A stretch of DNA of 18,750 nucleotides from DASSZN01 sp035702805. GTDB taxonomy: Bacteria > Chloroflexota > Chloroflexia > Thermomicrobiales > Thermomicrobiaceae. Below the pieces are notes generated by a model, which saw only the letters and a list, made by a program, of their open reading frames with translations, was not told the origin of the DNA and did no database searches. The stretch is taken from contig DASSZN010000176.1 in assembly GCA_035702805.1 (NCBI GenBank), positions 1 through 18,750 on the forward strand, in the 5' to 3' direction. The translations under genes were made by a program, and so were the position numbers. This document shows, in pieces, positions 1-7,367 of this stretch. The number at the start of each line of letters is the position of its first letter. Position 1 is the first letter of the stretch.

Positions 1-183
1 GGCAGCGCGGCCACGACGATCGGCGTCGCCGCCGGTGGCATCGGCGGGATGCTTGGGGCAGGTGGCCCGGGGATGATCGGCGGCATGGTGCTCGGCTGGG
101 TGGTCGGGTTCCTGACCGGCATCATCATGGGCATGAACTCCGGCGAGACGAAGGGCATGATGAAGGGCCGCGGACTGCGCTAG
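1..183 (+). CDS. Glycine-zipper small membrane protein, 5' end missing
   Basis: The frame is open from the first base and ends at TAG 181-183, leaving 60 residues whose start lies outside the window. The protein is almost entirely Gly, Ala, Ile, Val and Met, with a glycine-zipper-like hydrophobic stretch around GWVVGFLTGIIMG and a short basic end, MMKGRGLR. The same GWVVGFL core occurs in the next gene, so the two are tandem paralogues. Glycine zippers of this kind pack membrane helices, so an inner-membrane location is inferred. No specific function can be assigned. The low-complexity composition means chance reading through GC-rich DNA cannot be fully excluded, but the paralogy with a gene that has a good ribosome site supports it. 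Confidence 0.6.
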   Translation, partial: GSAATTIGVAAGGIGGMLGAGGPGMIGGMVLGWVVGFLTGIIMGMNSGETKGMMKGRGLR

Positions 184-201
184 CGGCGAATGGAGGGTAT
201 C

Positions 202-432
202 GTGGCGAACGACACATCTCGGTCGACCGAGGTCGGCGCCGCCAGCGCGGCCGGCACGACGTCGATGGCCCAGGCCGGCGCGGCCGGTATGGCGGCCGGT
301 GGCGCGGCGGGAGCGGTCGTGGGGGTGGCGATCGGCTGGGTGGTCGGCTTCCTGATCGGCATGCTGCTCGGCGACTCGATCGGCGAGGGGCGCGGCATCT
401 ACCAGGGCATGCGCGGCATCTCCGACCACTGA
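202..432 (+). CDS. Glycine-zipper small membrane protein (paralogue of upstream gene)
   Basis: This encodes 76 residues from GTG 202, which is preceded by GGAGGG at 192-197. An in-frame ATG at 190 would add four residues, but it overlaps that ribosome site and has none of its own, so GTG is preferred. A short Ser/Thr-rich N-terminus leads into a long Ala/Gly/Val hydrophobic region, then GWVVGFLIGMLLG and a hydrophilic end with GEGRGIYQGMRG. Two tight helices packed through glycines are likely. It lies 18 bases after the upstream paralogue and is probably co-transcribed with it. A perfect hairpin follows at 457-488. The family and role are unknown to me; an envelope or stress role is only a guess based on composition. 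Confidence 0.65.
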   Translation: MANDTSRSTEVGAASAAGTTSMAQAGAAGMAAGGAAGAVVGVAIGWVVGFLIGMLLGDSIGEGRGIYQGMRGISDH

Positions 433-456
433 TCTCGGATCGACCAGTCATGGACC

Positions 457-488
457 GCCGCGGAGAGGCTGCAACGCCTCTCCGCGGC
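457..488 (+). terminator. Perfect 13-bp hairpin, possible terminator
   Basis: The arm GCCGCGGAGAGGC (457-469) is perfectly complementary to GCCTCTCCGCGGC (476-488) across the loop TGCAAC. It starts 24 bases after the stop of the second glycine-zipper gene. No T-run follows, so it is not a classical intrinsic terminator. It could end or stabilise the upstream transcript, or act in both directions. Confidence 0.4.
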
Positions 489-540
489 ACGTTCGTGCCG
501 GCCGCAACTCGCATTCCCGGTCCGCGGCCGCGCGCCCCGG

Positions 541-568
541 GTGAGAAGCCGAACCGGCGTGGTACAAC
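541..568 (+). promoter_or_regulatory. Possible ychF promoter
   Basis: GTGAGA at 541-546 (4 of 6 to TTGACA) is separated by 16 bases from TACAAC at 563-568 (4 of 6 to TATAAT). A TG one base before the hexamer gives an extended -10. Transcription would start near 575, about 60 bases before ychF. This is pattern matching only. Confidence 0.33.
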
Positions 569-634
569 CTAGGACGCGCTCTGCCACAGTGGCGGCGCCC
601 AGCCCGCGGCGACGGCGGCAGGTCGGGAGCGAGC

Positions 635-1741
635 ATGTCCCTGCAGTTGGTGATCATTGGGCTTCCCCAGAGCGGCAAGACGACCGTCTTCAATGCGCTC
701 ACTCAGTCGGAGGCCCCGACGGGCGTCTTCTCCAGCGGCGAGGAGGAGCCCAACCTGGCCACGGTCAAGGTGCCCGACGAGCGGCTGACCATTCTGACCG
801 ACATGTTCAACCCACGCCGCACCGTGCCGGCCGACGTGCAGTACTACGACGTCGCCGGGGTGGCGAAGGGGGTCCACGAGCAGGGGCTCAGCGGGCGCCT
901 GCTCGGCTACCTGAGCCAGGGAGCGGCCCTCGTGCACGTGGTGCGCGCCTTCGACGAGCCGTCGGCGCCGCACCCCGAAGGGTCGGTCGACCCGCTGCGC
1001 GACATCGAGACGATGAACCTCGAACTCACCTTCTCCGACCTCGGACTGATCGAGAAACGCCTGCCCCGGCTGGAGGCGCAGATCCCGAAGCTGCGCGGCC
1101 CGGAGCGGGAGGCGTTCGAGCGCGAGCAGGCGGCGCTGGTTCGGCTGCGCGGCGCGTTGGAGGAGGGCACCCCGATCCGGGAGGTGCAGCTCGACGCCGA
1201 AGAGGAGCGCCTGCTGCGCGGCTTCGGCTTCCTGACCGCGAAGCCGCTGCTGGCCCTGATCAACGTCGGCGAGGAGCAACTCGGCGCGCCGACCGCGGCG
1301 CTGATCGACGCGGCACGGGCGCGGTTCGAGCGTCCGGGAGTCGTGATCGACGCGCTGGCCGGTAAGATCGAGGCGGAGATCGCCCGGCTCGATCCGGACG
1401 ACGCCGCTCTCTTCATGGCCGACCTCGGCATCGCCCAGTCCGGGCGCGACCGGGTCATCCGCCTCTCCTACGATCTGCTGGGGCTGATGTCGTTCTTCAC
1501 GGTCGGTCCGGACGAGGTGCGTGCCTGGACGATCCGCCGCGGTACCCCCGCGGTCGAGGCCGCCGGCGAGATCCACTCCGACATCCAGCGGGGCTTCATC
1601 CGGGCCGAGGTCGTGGCCTACGCGGACCTGATCGAGGCCGGCGGGCTTGCCGAGGCGCGCAAGGTGGGTAAGCTGCGCCTCGAGGGGAAGACCTACGTCG
1701 TCCAGGACGGGGACATCGCCCACTTCCTGTTCAACGTCTGA
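635..1741 (+). CDS. ychF: YchF/OLA1-family ribosome-associated NTPase
   Basis: The product has 368 residues, close to the usual 363-370. The P-loop is GLPQSGKT at residues 9-16 and the G3 motif is DVAG at 72-75. The G4 position reads NVGE at 210-213 instead of NKxD; this change is the hallmark of YchF/OLA1 and explains the family's preference for ATP over GTP. A charged helical stretch around residues 140-190 fits the coiled-coil insertion. The last 85 residues form the TGS domain, with FFTVG, EVRAWTI and the very conserved GEIHSDIQRGFIRAE. YchF is a cytosolic ATPase that binds ribosomes and is linked to stress responses and translation. ATG 635 is preceded by GGGAG. The gene is probably the first of a unit with the YfhO gene 86 bases downstream. 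Confidence 0.96.
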   Translation: MSLQLVIIGLPQSGKTTVFNALTQSEAPTGVFSSGEEEPNLATVKVPDERLTILTDMFNPRRTVPADVQYYDVAGVAKGVHEQGLSGRLLGYLSQGAALVHVVRAFDEPSAPHPEGSVDPLRDIETMNLELTFSDLGLIEKRLPRLEAQIPKLRGPEREAFEREQAALVRLRGALEEGTPIREVQLDAEEERLLRGFGFLTAKPLLALINVGEEQLGAPTAALIDAARARFERPGVVIDALAGKIEAEIARLDPDDAALFMADLGIAQSGRDRVIRLSYDLLGLMSFFTVGPDEVRAWTIRRGTPAVEAAGEIHSDIQRGFIRAEVVAYADLIEAGGLAEARKVGKLRLEGKTYVVQDGDIAHFLFNV

Positions 1742-1827
1742 CGGGTGTCTCCTGCCGCCGGGTTGCCCGACGCGCGGGCTGGGGCTCCGGGCGCCACTGC
1801 CGCTCCGGGGCGACACGTGGAGGTTTC

Positions 1828-4329
1828 GTGCCGCTTGCCGACCTCACGCCGCGCTCTCACGGTCTGCTGCCGCTCTGGCTGGTGCCGGCCGTCGTGCTGG
1901 CCTGGGCCGTGCTGGCGGTGGGTGCGACACGGCTCGATCGGCGGCGCGGCAGCGGGATTGCCGGCGAGGTGGCCGCGGTCGGGGCGCTGGCCGCCGGCTG
2001 GCTCCTCTTCTTCTGGCAGCCGCTGCTGACGCCGGCCGAGGTCCCCCAGGGTGGCGGCGACCTCAACTCGTTCTTCTTCCCACTGCAGGCCGTGTCGGCG
2101 GCGGCGATCCGCGCCGGCCGGCTGCCCCTCTGGAACCCGTACCTGCATGGAGGCATGCCGCAGCTGGCGAACTTCCAGGCTGCCGTCCTGTACCCGCCCA
2201 ACCTCCTGGCGGACCTGCTGGCGCGCCCCTACCAGTACGGCACGCTCGAGATGCTGGCCATCACGCAGTACCTCATCGCCAGCGTCGGCGTCTACCTGCT
2301 GGCGCGCTCGCTCGGCGCGTCCCGGCTGGGCGGCGTCGCGTCGGGGCTCGTCCTGCCGTACGCGGGGTTCATGGTCGCTCACCTGGGACACTACTCGATG
2401 CTCTCGGTCGCGGCCTGGATTCCCTGGCTGCTGCTGACGCTGCGGCTGACCGTCGTGCGTCGCTCCTGGGGCTGGGCGGCAGCGGTCGCGGTGGTCGTCT
2501 TCCTCATGACCACCGGAGGGCATCAGCAGATGCTCCTCTACGGGATGACGGTGGGGGCGGCCTGGTGGGTCTTCTGGGTCGTGCTGGAGCTGGACCTGGT
2601 GAACCGGCTGTACCCGGGGCCGGTTCCGGTCCGGGGCGGGTCGGCCACGATCGCCGCGGACGAGGCGGAGCAGGTTCGACCGGGCGTTGACTGGCGTCCT
2701 CTGGTGCGTCCCGTAGCAGAGCAGTGCGCGCGCGCCGGGCTCGGGGTCGCGGCGGGTGTCGGTCTCGCGGCACCCATGCTCCTGCCCTCGCTGCAGCTCG
2801 CCCGCCTCTCGGTCCGCTCGGCGCTCAGCTACGCCCAATCGACCGAGTTCAGCGTCGAGCCGGTGGCACTGCTGCACCTGATCGTGCCCAAGGTCTTCGG
2901 CAGCAACCCGACCGACTACTGGGGCCCGTTCTCGAGCGGCGAGATCTGGTCCTACGTCGGCATCGCGACCCTGATCCTGGCGGTCGTGGCGGTGACGGCG
3001 CGGCCGGCACCGGTGCGCCTGTTCCTTACGGGCCTGGCCGGGGTAGCGCTCCTGTATGCGCTGGGGCCGGCGACGCCGCTGCACGGCTGGATCTTCCGCT
3101 TCGTGCCGCTCTTTGGGCTGGTGCGAGCACCCGCCCGCACCCTCATCTTTGTCGACCTGGGGTTGGCCGTGCTCGGTGGACTCGGGGTGACCGAGATCGC
3201 ACGGCGCGACCAGACGCGGGCCGTCCGGCTCGACCCGGTGCTATCCCGGGCCGTGCGCGTCCTGCTGGTGATCCTGGCCGTGCTGGCCCTCGTCGTGTTG
3301 CCGCTCTTCTACAGCCTGATCCTCGGGGTCAACGCGCCCTCCAACCGCCCGGTGATCGCCGTCGACGGCCTGAACCTGCTGGTCCTCTACCTGGGCCTGA
3401 CCGCGCTGCTCCTCTGGGCGGTTCGACGCCGCCACCTCGGCGGGTCGCTGGCGGCGCTGGCCGCGATCGCGCTGATCGTGCTCGACCTCTTCGGCGCGAC
3501 CGCCGGCTTCAACCCCACCTCGGCCGATCTGGTGGCCGGCTTCCGGCACCCCCAGGCGGTGAGCTTCCTCGCGTCTCGCGCGGCGACGGAGGGGCCGTTC
3601 CGCGTCGAGTCGGCGGCGCCGAGCTGGCAGCCCGACCTGGCCGCCGTCGCCGGTCTGGAGGACGTGGGCGGGCTCTACGACCCGATGCAGCTGGCGAACT
3701 ACACCGGTGCGCTCCAGGCCGCGACCGCCAACCGCGCGCTGCCCCTGTACGATCTGCTCGGCGCTCGCTACCTGATCGCCGATGCCAAGACGATGCCGCC
3801 ACCGACCTTCCGTAGGGTGCTGACCGCCTCGGACGGGGTCGTCGTCTGGCAGAACCCGGCCGCCATGCCCCGGACCTGGCTGTCCTACCAGGCCCGTCCG
3901 GTCGATCTCGCCACGGCCCTCGACGCAATTCGCCAGCCGAGCTTCGACCCTCGCGCCTCCGTGTTGGTGTCCGGCCCGCTCGGCACGCCGCAGGCCGGGG
4001 GGAAGGGCAGCGCGACGATCGTGAGCGACACCGTCGACACGGTCACCCTGCGCGTCAGTACCGACCGGACTGCCGACCTGGTGCTGGCCGACGTGAACTA
4101 TCCCGGCTGGACCGCGTCGGTGGACGGGCGTACGACGCCGGTAGCCACGGCGGACGGCCTCTTCCGCGCCGTCTCGGTGCCGGCCGGCTCGCACGTCGTC
4201 GTCTTCCGCTACGAGCCACCGCTCGTGCGGGACGGTGCGGTCGTCGCGGGGGTCTGCGCGCTGCTGATCCTCGTCATGCTGGGTGTCGGGCTGGTCGGGA
4301 GTCGGCAGAATCTCGCGCCCGCGGAGTGA
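1828..4329 (+). CDS. YfhO-family multi-pass membrane protein (predicted GT-C-type glycosyltransferase)
   Basis: The product has 833 residues and starts at GTG 1828 behind GGAGG (1819-1823). Many hydrophobic helices fill the first two thirds. The YfhO signature follows the second one: an acidic GGGDLNSFFFP stretch around residues 75-85 with Asp78, then LPLWNPYLHGG near 99-109. A polar domain lies between about 590 and 790 and ends with NYPGWTASVDG, a classic YfhO motif, before a last membrane helix and a short tail. Family members resemble GT-C transferases that use polyprenyl-phosphate sugars. In Bacillus, YfhO is needed to glycosylate lipoteichoic acid, which does not transfer directly to this organism. 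No glycan genes sit beside it, so the acceptor is unknown. It converges on the kinase gene with only 30 bases between the stops. Confidence 0.88.
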   Translation: MPLADLTPRSHGLLPLWLVPAVVLAWAVLAVGATRLDRRRGSGIAGEVAAVGALAAGWLLFFWQPLLTPAEVPQGGGDLNSFFFPLQAVSAAAIRAGRLPLWNPYLHGGMPQLANFQAAVLYPPNLLADLLARPYQYGTLEMLAITQYLIASVGVYLLARSLGASRLGGVASGLVLPYAGFMVAHLGHYSMLSVAAWIPWLLLTLRLTVVRRSWGWAAAVAVVVFLMTTGGHQQMLLYGMTVGAAWWVFWVVLELDLVNRLYPGPVPVRGGSATIAADEAEQVRPGVDWRPLVRPVAEQCARAGLGVAAGVGLAAPMLLPSLQLARLSVRSALSYAQSTEFSVEPVALLHLIVPKVFGSNPTDYWGPFSSGEIWSYVGIATLILAVVAVTARPAPVRLFLTGLAGVALLYALGPATPLHGWIFRFVPLFGLVRAPARTLIFVDLGLAVLGGLGVTEIARRDQTRAVRLDPVLSRAVRVLLVILAVLALVVLPLFYSLILGVNAPSNRPVIAVDGLNLLVLYLGLTALLLWAVRRRHLGGSLAALAAIALIVLDLFGATAGFNPTSADLVAGFRHPQAVSFLASRAATEGPFRVESAAPSWQPDLAAVAGLEDVGGLYDPMQLANYTGALQAATANRALPLYDLLGARYLIADAKTMPPPTFRRVLTASDGVVVWQNPAAMPRTWLSYQARPVDLATALDAIRQPSFDPRASVLVSGPLGTPQAGGKGSATIVSDTVDTVTLRVSTDRTADLVLADVNYPGWTASVDGRTTPVATADGLFRAVSVPAGSHVVVFRYEPPLVRDGAVVAGVCALLILVMLGVGLVGSRQNLAPAE

Positions 4330-4359
4330 CAGGCCATCCGCGGGTATCCGGGGTCCGCG

Positions 4360-5772
4360 TCAGCCGTGTGGGTGATCAGAGCCGTGGCCGCCGCCGTGAC
4401 CGCGTGTCGGCGGGGCGGGCGGTGCCGACGACCGCGACGGGGGAGCCGCCGACCGGCGCTGTCGAAGGACCGCCGCGCCAACGACGACCGTCGGGATCGC
4501 TCCCTCTCCGCCATTCCCGTGCTTCTTCTTGTCCTTACCGTGACCGTTACTTCCTCCACTTGGACGGGCCGACGGGGCGGTTGCCGGCCTGGGCGGCGCC
4601 GCGGGTGGCGGGGCGGACGTCGGCGCCGGAGCCGGCGTGGGTGTCGGACTCGGCGTTGGTGACGGTGTCGCGGTTGGGCTCGGCTGCGGTGTCGGGATGA
4701 GGGTAACGGCCGATGACGGGGAAGTCATGGGCGTCGCCGCTCGCAGCGGCGCATCACGACGTACCTGGGACGCGGTGGTGCGCGGTGGGTCGCCGGCGCC
4801 GTGCGCGGCGATCACGGCCAGCGCGCCGACCAGGAGCACGAAGGTCGCGGCAAGCAACGCAACTGCCGGCCTGATGCCGACGCGCTCGTGCGCGCCCGCG
4901 AATGCCGTCGCGACGGGAGCCGGCGGGACCACGCCGAGGGCGCGGGTCTCCTCGGCGGCCGCCTCGCCCCCCGCCAGCGCCCGCGCCAGGCTCGCCGCGT
5001 CCGGGTAGCGCCGACCCGGATCCTTGGCCAGCGCCCGCAGCACCACCCCCTCCAGCCACCGCGGCACGCCCGGGTTGAGCGCCCGCGGCCGCGGCGGCGG
5101 CGTGTGCACCTGCTGGTAGAGCACCGCCACCGGCTGGTCGCCCGGGAAGGGCAGCGTCCCGGTCAGGAGTTCGAACAGGATCACCCCGACGGCGTAGAGG
5201 TCGGCGGGCGGGCCGAGGGGTGCCCCGACCGCCTGCTCGGGGGCCATGTAGGCGGCGGTGCCCAGGGCCACGCCGGTCTCGGTCAGCCCGACGTCGGCGG
5301 CGCGGGCGATGCCGAAGTCGGTGAGCTTGGCGGTGCCGTCGGGGGTGAGCAGCACGTTCTGAGGCTTGACGTCGCGGTGGACGATGCCGGCGGCGTGGAT
5401 GGCGGCCAGGCCCTGGAGGAGTTGCTGGGTGAGGGCCAGGGCGTCGGCGACCGGGAGGGGGGCGGCCTGCTGGATGCGCTGCTTGAGCGTCCCCCCCTCT
5501 ACCAGCTCCATGACGATGAACCACCGATTCCGGTCATGGCCGGACGCAAGGACGCGCACCACGTTCGGGTGGTGGACCGCGGCAGCGGCCCGCGCCTCGC
5601 GTTCGAAGCGCGCGACGACGGCATGGTCGCGCGTGAACTGCTCGCGCAGGACCTTGACAGCGACTGGCATCGACGTGGCCAGGTCGACCGCGCGGTAGGT
5701 CTCGGAGAAGGTCCCGTCGCCCAGCGGCTCGACGATCTCGTAGCGGCCGGCGAGCAGGATCGGGAGTTCCAT
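4360..5772 (-). CDS. Membrane-anchored Hanks-type Ser/Thr protein kinase with Pro/Thr-rich outer tail
   Basis: The product has 470 residues. The kinase domain covers about residues 11-265. It has the glycine loop LGDGTFSETY (17-26), the ATP-binding Lys40, the helix-C Glu59, HRDVKPQN with catalytic Asp134, DFG with Asp152, and an activation segment ending in MAPEQ. All catalytic residues are present, so it should be active. One hydrophobic helix near 300-325 would anchor it in the membrane. Outside follows a low-complexity segment rich in Pro, Thr and Ser (repeated PTPSP units), a Lys cluster GKDKKKHG, and a Gly/His end, GHGGGHGSDHPHG. No PASTA or other folded sensor domain is visible. Tails of this sort usually reach into the cell wall. 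It is transcribed divergently from the sirtuin gene. Targets are unknown. Confidence 0.93.
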   Translation of the reverse strand: MELPILLAGRYEIVEPLGDGTFSETYRAVDLATSMPVAVKVLREQFTRDHAVVARFEREARAAAAVHHPNVVRVLASGHDRNRWFIVMELVEGGTLKQRIQQAAPLPVADALALTQQLLQGLAAIHAAGIVHRDVKPQNVLLTPDGTAKLTDFGIARAADVGLTETGVALGTAAYMAPEQAVGAPLGPPADLYAVGVILFELLTGTLPFPGDQPVAVLYQQVHTPPPRPRALNPGVPRWLEGVVLRALAKDPGRRYPDAASLARALAGGEAAAEETRALGVVPPAPVATAFAGAHERVGIRPAVALLAATFVLLVGALAVIAAHGAGDPPRTTASQVRRDAPLRAATPMTSPSSAVTLIPTPQPSPTATPSPTPSPTPTPAPAPTSAPPPAAPPRPATAPSARPSGGSNGHGKDKKKHGNGGEGAIPTVVVGAAVLRQRRSAAPPSRSSAPPAPPTRGHGGGHGSDHPHG

Positions 5773-5834
5773 GTCCTCTGGCCGTCCTTTGCCGGCGTGT
5801 CTTCAGGGCGATCGTGCCCGGCCGCTCACCGGGC

Positions 5835-5864
5835 AGTACCGCGAGGGCATGACACGCCGGTCAA
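5835..5864 (-). promoter_or_regulatory. Possible promoter of the kinase gene
   Basis: Read on the minus strand, TTGACC (5864-5859, 5 of 6 to consensus) is followed after 18 bases by GGTACT (5840-5835, only 3 of 6). The start site would be near 5828, giving a leader of about 55 bases. The -10 is poor, so confidence is low. Confidence 0.28.
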
Positions 5865-5868
5865 GAGT

Positions 5869-5885
5869 TGGCACATGCCGTGCCA
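5869..5885. promoter_or_regulatory. Palindrome TGGCAC-N5-GTGCCA, candidate operator
   Basis: TGGCAC at 5869-5874 and GTGCCA at 5880-5885 form a perfect 6-bp inverted repeat with a 5-base spacer (ATGCC). It sits in the 207-base gap between the divergent kinase and sirtuin genes. It lies four bases upstream of the possible kinase -35 and about 40 bases upstream of the TTGACA before the sirtuin. Size and place fit the site of a dimeric regulator that could act on both genes. No second copy was noticed in the window. Confidence 0.35.
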
Positions 5886-5924
5886 GACCGATCCGGGACA
5901 GACCGCGACAGGATGAACGGACGC

Positions 5925-5956
5925 TTGACAACATTCGTAAAATTACGGTGGAGAAT
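5925..5956 (+). promoter_or_regulatory. Possible promoter region of the sirtuin gene
   Basis: A perfect TTGACA lies at 5925-5930 in an island of AT-richer DNA that stands out from the surroundings. The -10 is unclear. GAGAAT at 5951-5956 matches 4 of 6 but needs a 20-base spacer. TAAAAT at 5938-5943 matches 5 of 6 but lies only 7 bases after TTGACA and has no good -35 of its own. Confidence 0.32.
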
Positions 5957-5979
5957 CTCACGATCGGAATGGACGCAGG

Positions 5980-6759
5980 ATGGCTCTACCCGTGACCCTC
6001 GGCCAGCAGGAGCGGCAGGCGCTCGACGACCTGGCGGAGGAGATTCGCGCGCGACGCCCGGTGGTTGCCTTCACCGGCGCCGGCATCTCGACGGAGTCGG
6101 GAATCCCGGACTTCCGGGGGCCGAGCGGCCTCTGGAAGCGCGCCAAGCCGACGAAGTACCGAGACTTTCTGGCGCAGCCGGATCTGCGCCTGAGCTACTG
6201 GGAGCGCCGCCGCACGCGCTACCCGGTGCTGGCGGGCGCGGAACCGAACGCCGGGCATGTGGCGCTGGCCCGGCTCCAGGCGAACGGCTACCTGTGCGAC
6301 ATCATCACCCAGAACATCGACGGGCTGCACCAGAAGGCGGGCTCTCCTCCGGGCACGGTGATCGAGCTTCACGGCTCGGCACACCACATCCGGTGTGTGA
6401 CCTGCCGGCAGATCTTCGCCGCGAACGAGTTCCCGTTGCCGGCCGACGGGCTGGAGCCGTCCTGTCCCGCGTGCGGCGGCATCGTCAAGGAGGCCACCAT
6501 CTCCTTTGGCGAGTCGCTCGACGTAGACGACCTGCGGCGGTCGCTGGAGATCGCGCGCGGCGCCGACCTGATGCTGGTCGTCGGCTCGTCGCTGCAGGTT
6601 AACCCGGCCGCGCGCATCCCGCAGGTGGCGCGGCAGTCCGGCGCGGCACTGGCGATCGTCAACAACGAGCCGACGCCGCTGGACGACCGCGCGGACCTCG
6701 TGGTCCGCGGGCCGGCCGGCGCCGCGCTCACCTACCTGGCCGAGTTACTGGTCGGCTAG
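5980..6759 (+). CDS. cobB: Sir2-family NAD-dependent protein deacylase (sirtuin)
   Basis: The product has 259 residues, normal for bacterial sirtuins. The NAD-binding signature GAGISTESGIPDFRG covers 33-47, TQNID covers 110-114, and the catalytic His131 lies in ELHGS. The structural zinc site is Cys139, Cys142, Cys162 and Cys165, and GSSLQV near 205 completes the NAD pocket. Tyr73 and Arg76 (YWER) align with the Tyr-x-x-Arg pair of E. coli CobB and human SIRT5, which binds succinyl or malonyl groups, so desuccinylase activity is predicted besides deacetylation. Reversal of lysine acylation in the cytosol is the expected role. The gene diverges from the kinase gene. Its TAG overlaps the rpsD stop on the other strand within one CTAG. 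The ribosome site before ATG 5980 is weak. Confidence 0.95.
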   Translation: MALPVTLGQQERQALDDLAEEIRARRPVVAFTGAGISTESGIPDFRGPSGLWKRAKPTKYRDFLAQPDLRLSYWERRRTRYPVLAGAEPNAGHVALARLQANGYLCDIITQNIDGLHQKAGSPPGTVIELHGSAHHIRCVTCRQIFAANEFPLPADGLEPSCPACGGIVKEATISFGESLDVDDLRRSLEIARGADLMLVVGSSLQVNPAARIPQVARQSGAALAIVNNEPTPLDDRADLVVRGPAGAALTYLAELLVG

Positions 6760-7367
6760 CGCGCGTAGAAGGTGACGATCTGATCGACGTCCACCGGGAT
6801 GTCCATCTCCTCCGGCAGCGGCCGCTGCAGCACGCGCCCGATCGGCTGGTCGCCCTCGCGTGCCAGCCAGGAGGGTGGGCGTACCCTGCCTCCATGGAGG
6901 GACTCCTCGACGGCCGGGATGCCGGCAGCCCGCTCCGAGAGCGCGATCGTGTCGCCGGGCTCAACCCGGTAGGAGGGGATGTCGACACGGCGCCCGTTGG
7001 CCAGGACGTGGCCGTGGTTGACGAGCTGTCGCGCCATCGGGCGCGTCGGGGCGAAGCCAAGCCGGTAGACGACGTTGTCAAGCCGCGCCTCGAGCAGTCG
7101 GAGCAGCGCTTGGCCGGTCGGCTCGTCCGTCCGTTGGGCGTCCTCGAACGCGCGGTGGAACTGCTTCTCGCTCATGCCGAAGTGTCGCTTCAGTCGCTGC
7201 TTCTCGCGCAGCTGGCGCCCGTACTCGCTCTGGCGGCGCGGTCGCGCCTGACCATGCACCCCGGGGGGTGCGCCCAGACGGCGCTGGAGCGATCGTGAGC
7301 TCGTCCCGGTCAGATTCACCCCCTCGCGACGGGAGACTTGGTGCTTCGGACCTCGGTAGCCTGCCAT
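6756..7367 (-). CDS. rpsD: Small-subunit ribosomal protein S4 (zinc-free form), stand-alone gene
   Basis: The product has 203 residues, the normal S4 length. The N-terminal part keeps RREG (13-16) and the conserved block PPGVHGQ, then SEYGRQLREKQRLKRHFG. The S4 RNA-binding domain covers about 94-155, with RLDNVVYRLGFAPTR and NGHVLANGRRV-like spacing. The CxxC zinc pair seen in many S4 proteins is absent: the usual site reads KHQVS. The protein binds 16S rRNA early in 30S assembly. GAGGAG lies 10 bases upstream of ATG (plus-strand 7378-7383). In most bacteria rpsD lies with rpsM, rpsK and rpoA, but here it is alone between a sirtuin and an HAD gene, so it may be a relocated or second copy. Its stop shares the palindrome CTAG (6756-6759) with the convergent sirtuin gene. 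Confidence 0.95.
   Translation of the reverse strand: MAGYRGPKHQVSRREGVNLTGTSSRSLQRRLGAPPGVHGQARPRRQSEYGRQLREKQRLKRHFGMSEKQFHRAFEDAQRTDEPTGQALLRLLEARLDNVVYRLGFAPTRPMARQLVNHGHVLANGRRVDIPSYRVEPGDTIALSERAAGIPAVEESLHGGRVRPPSWLAREGDQPIGRVLQRPLPEEMDIPVDVDQIVTFYAR

Noticed and set aside
569..3084. Long minus-strand open frames opposite ychF and the YfhO gene
   Set aside because: They show no domains or ribosome sites, and the plus-strand frames carry all the recognisable motifs.
4360..4560. A frameshift near the 3' end of the kinase gene, suspected from the odd Arg/Ala/Pro then Gly/His tail
   Set aside because: Other frames there give no better protein, third-position GC stays high enough, and low-complexity tails are normal for such kinases.
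5869..5885. A sigma-54 promoter reading of TTGGCACATGCCGTGCC
   Set aside because: TGGCAC is present, but the second block lacks the required TTGC-like core at the correct spacing. The symmetry is better explained as a palindrome.
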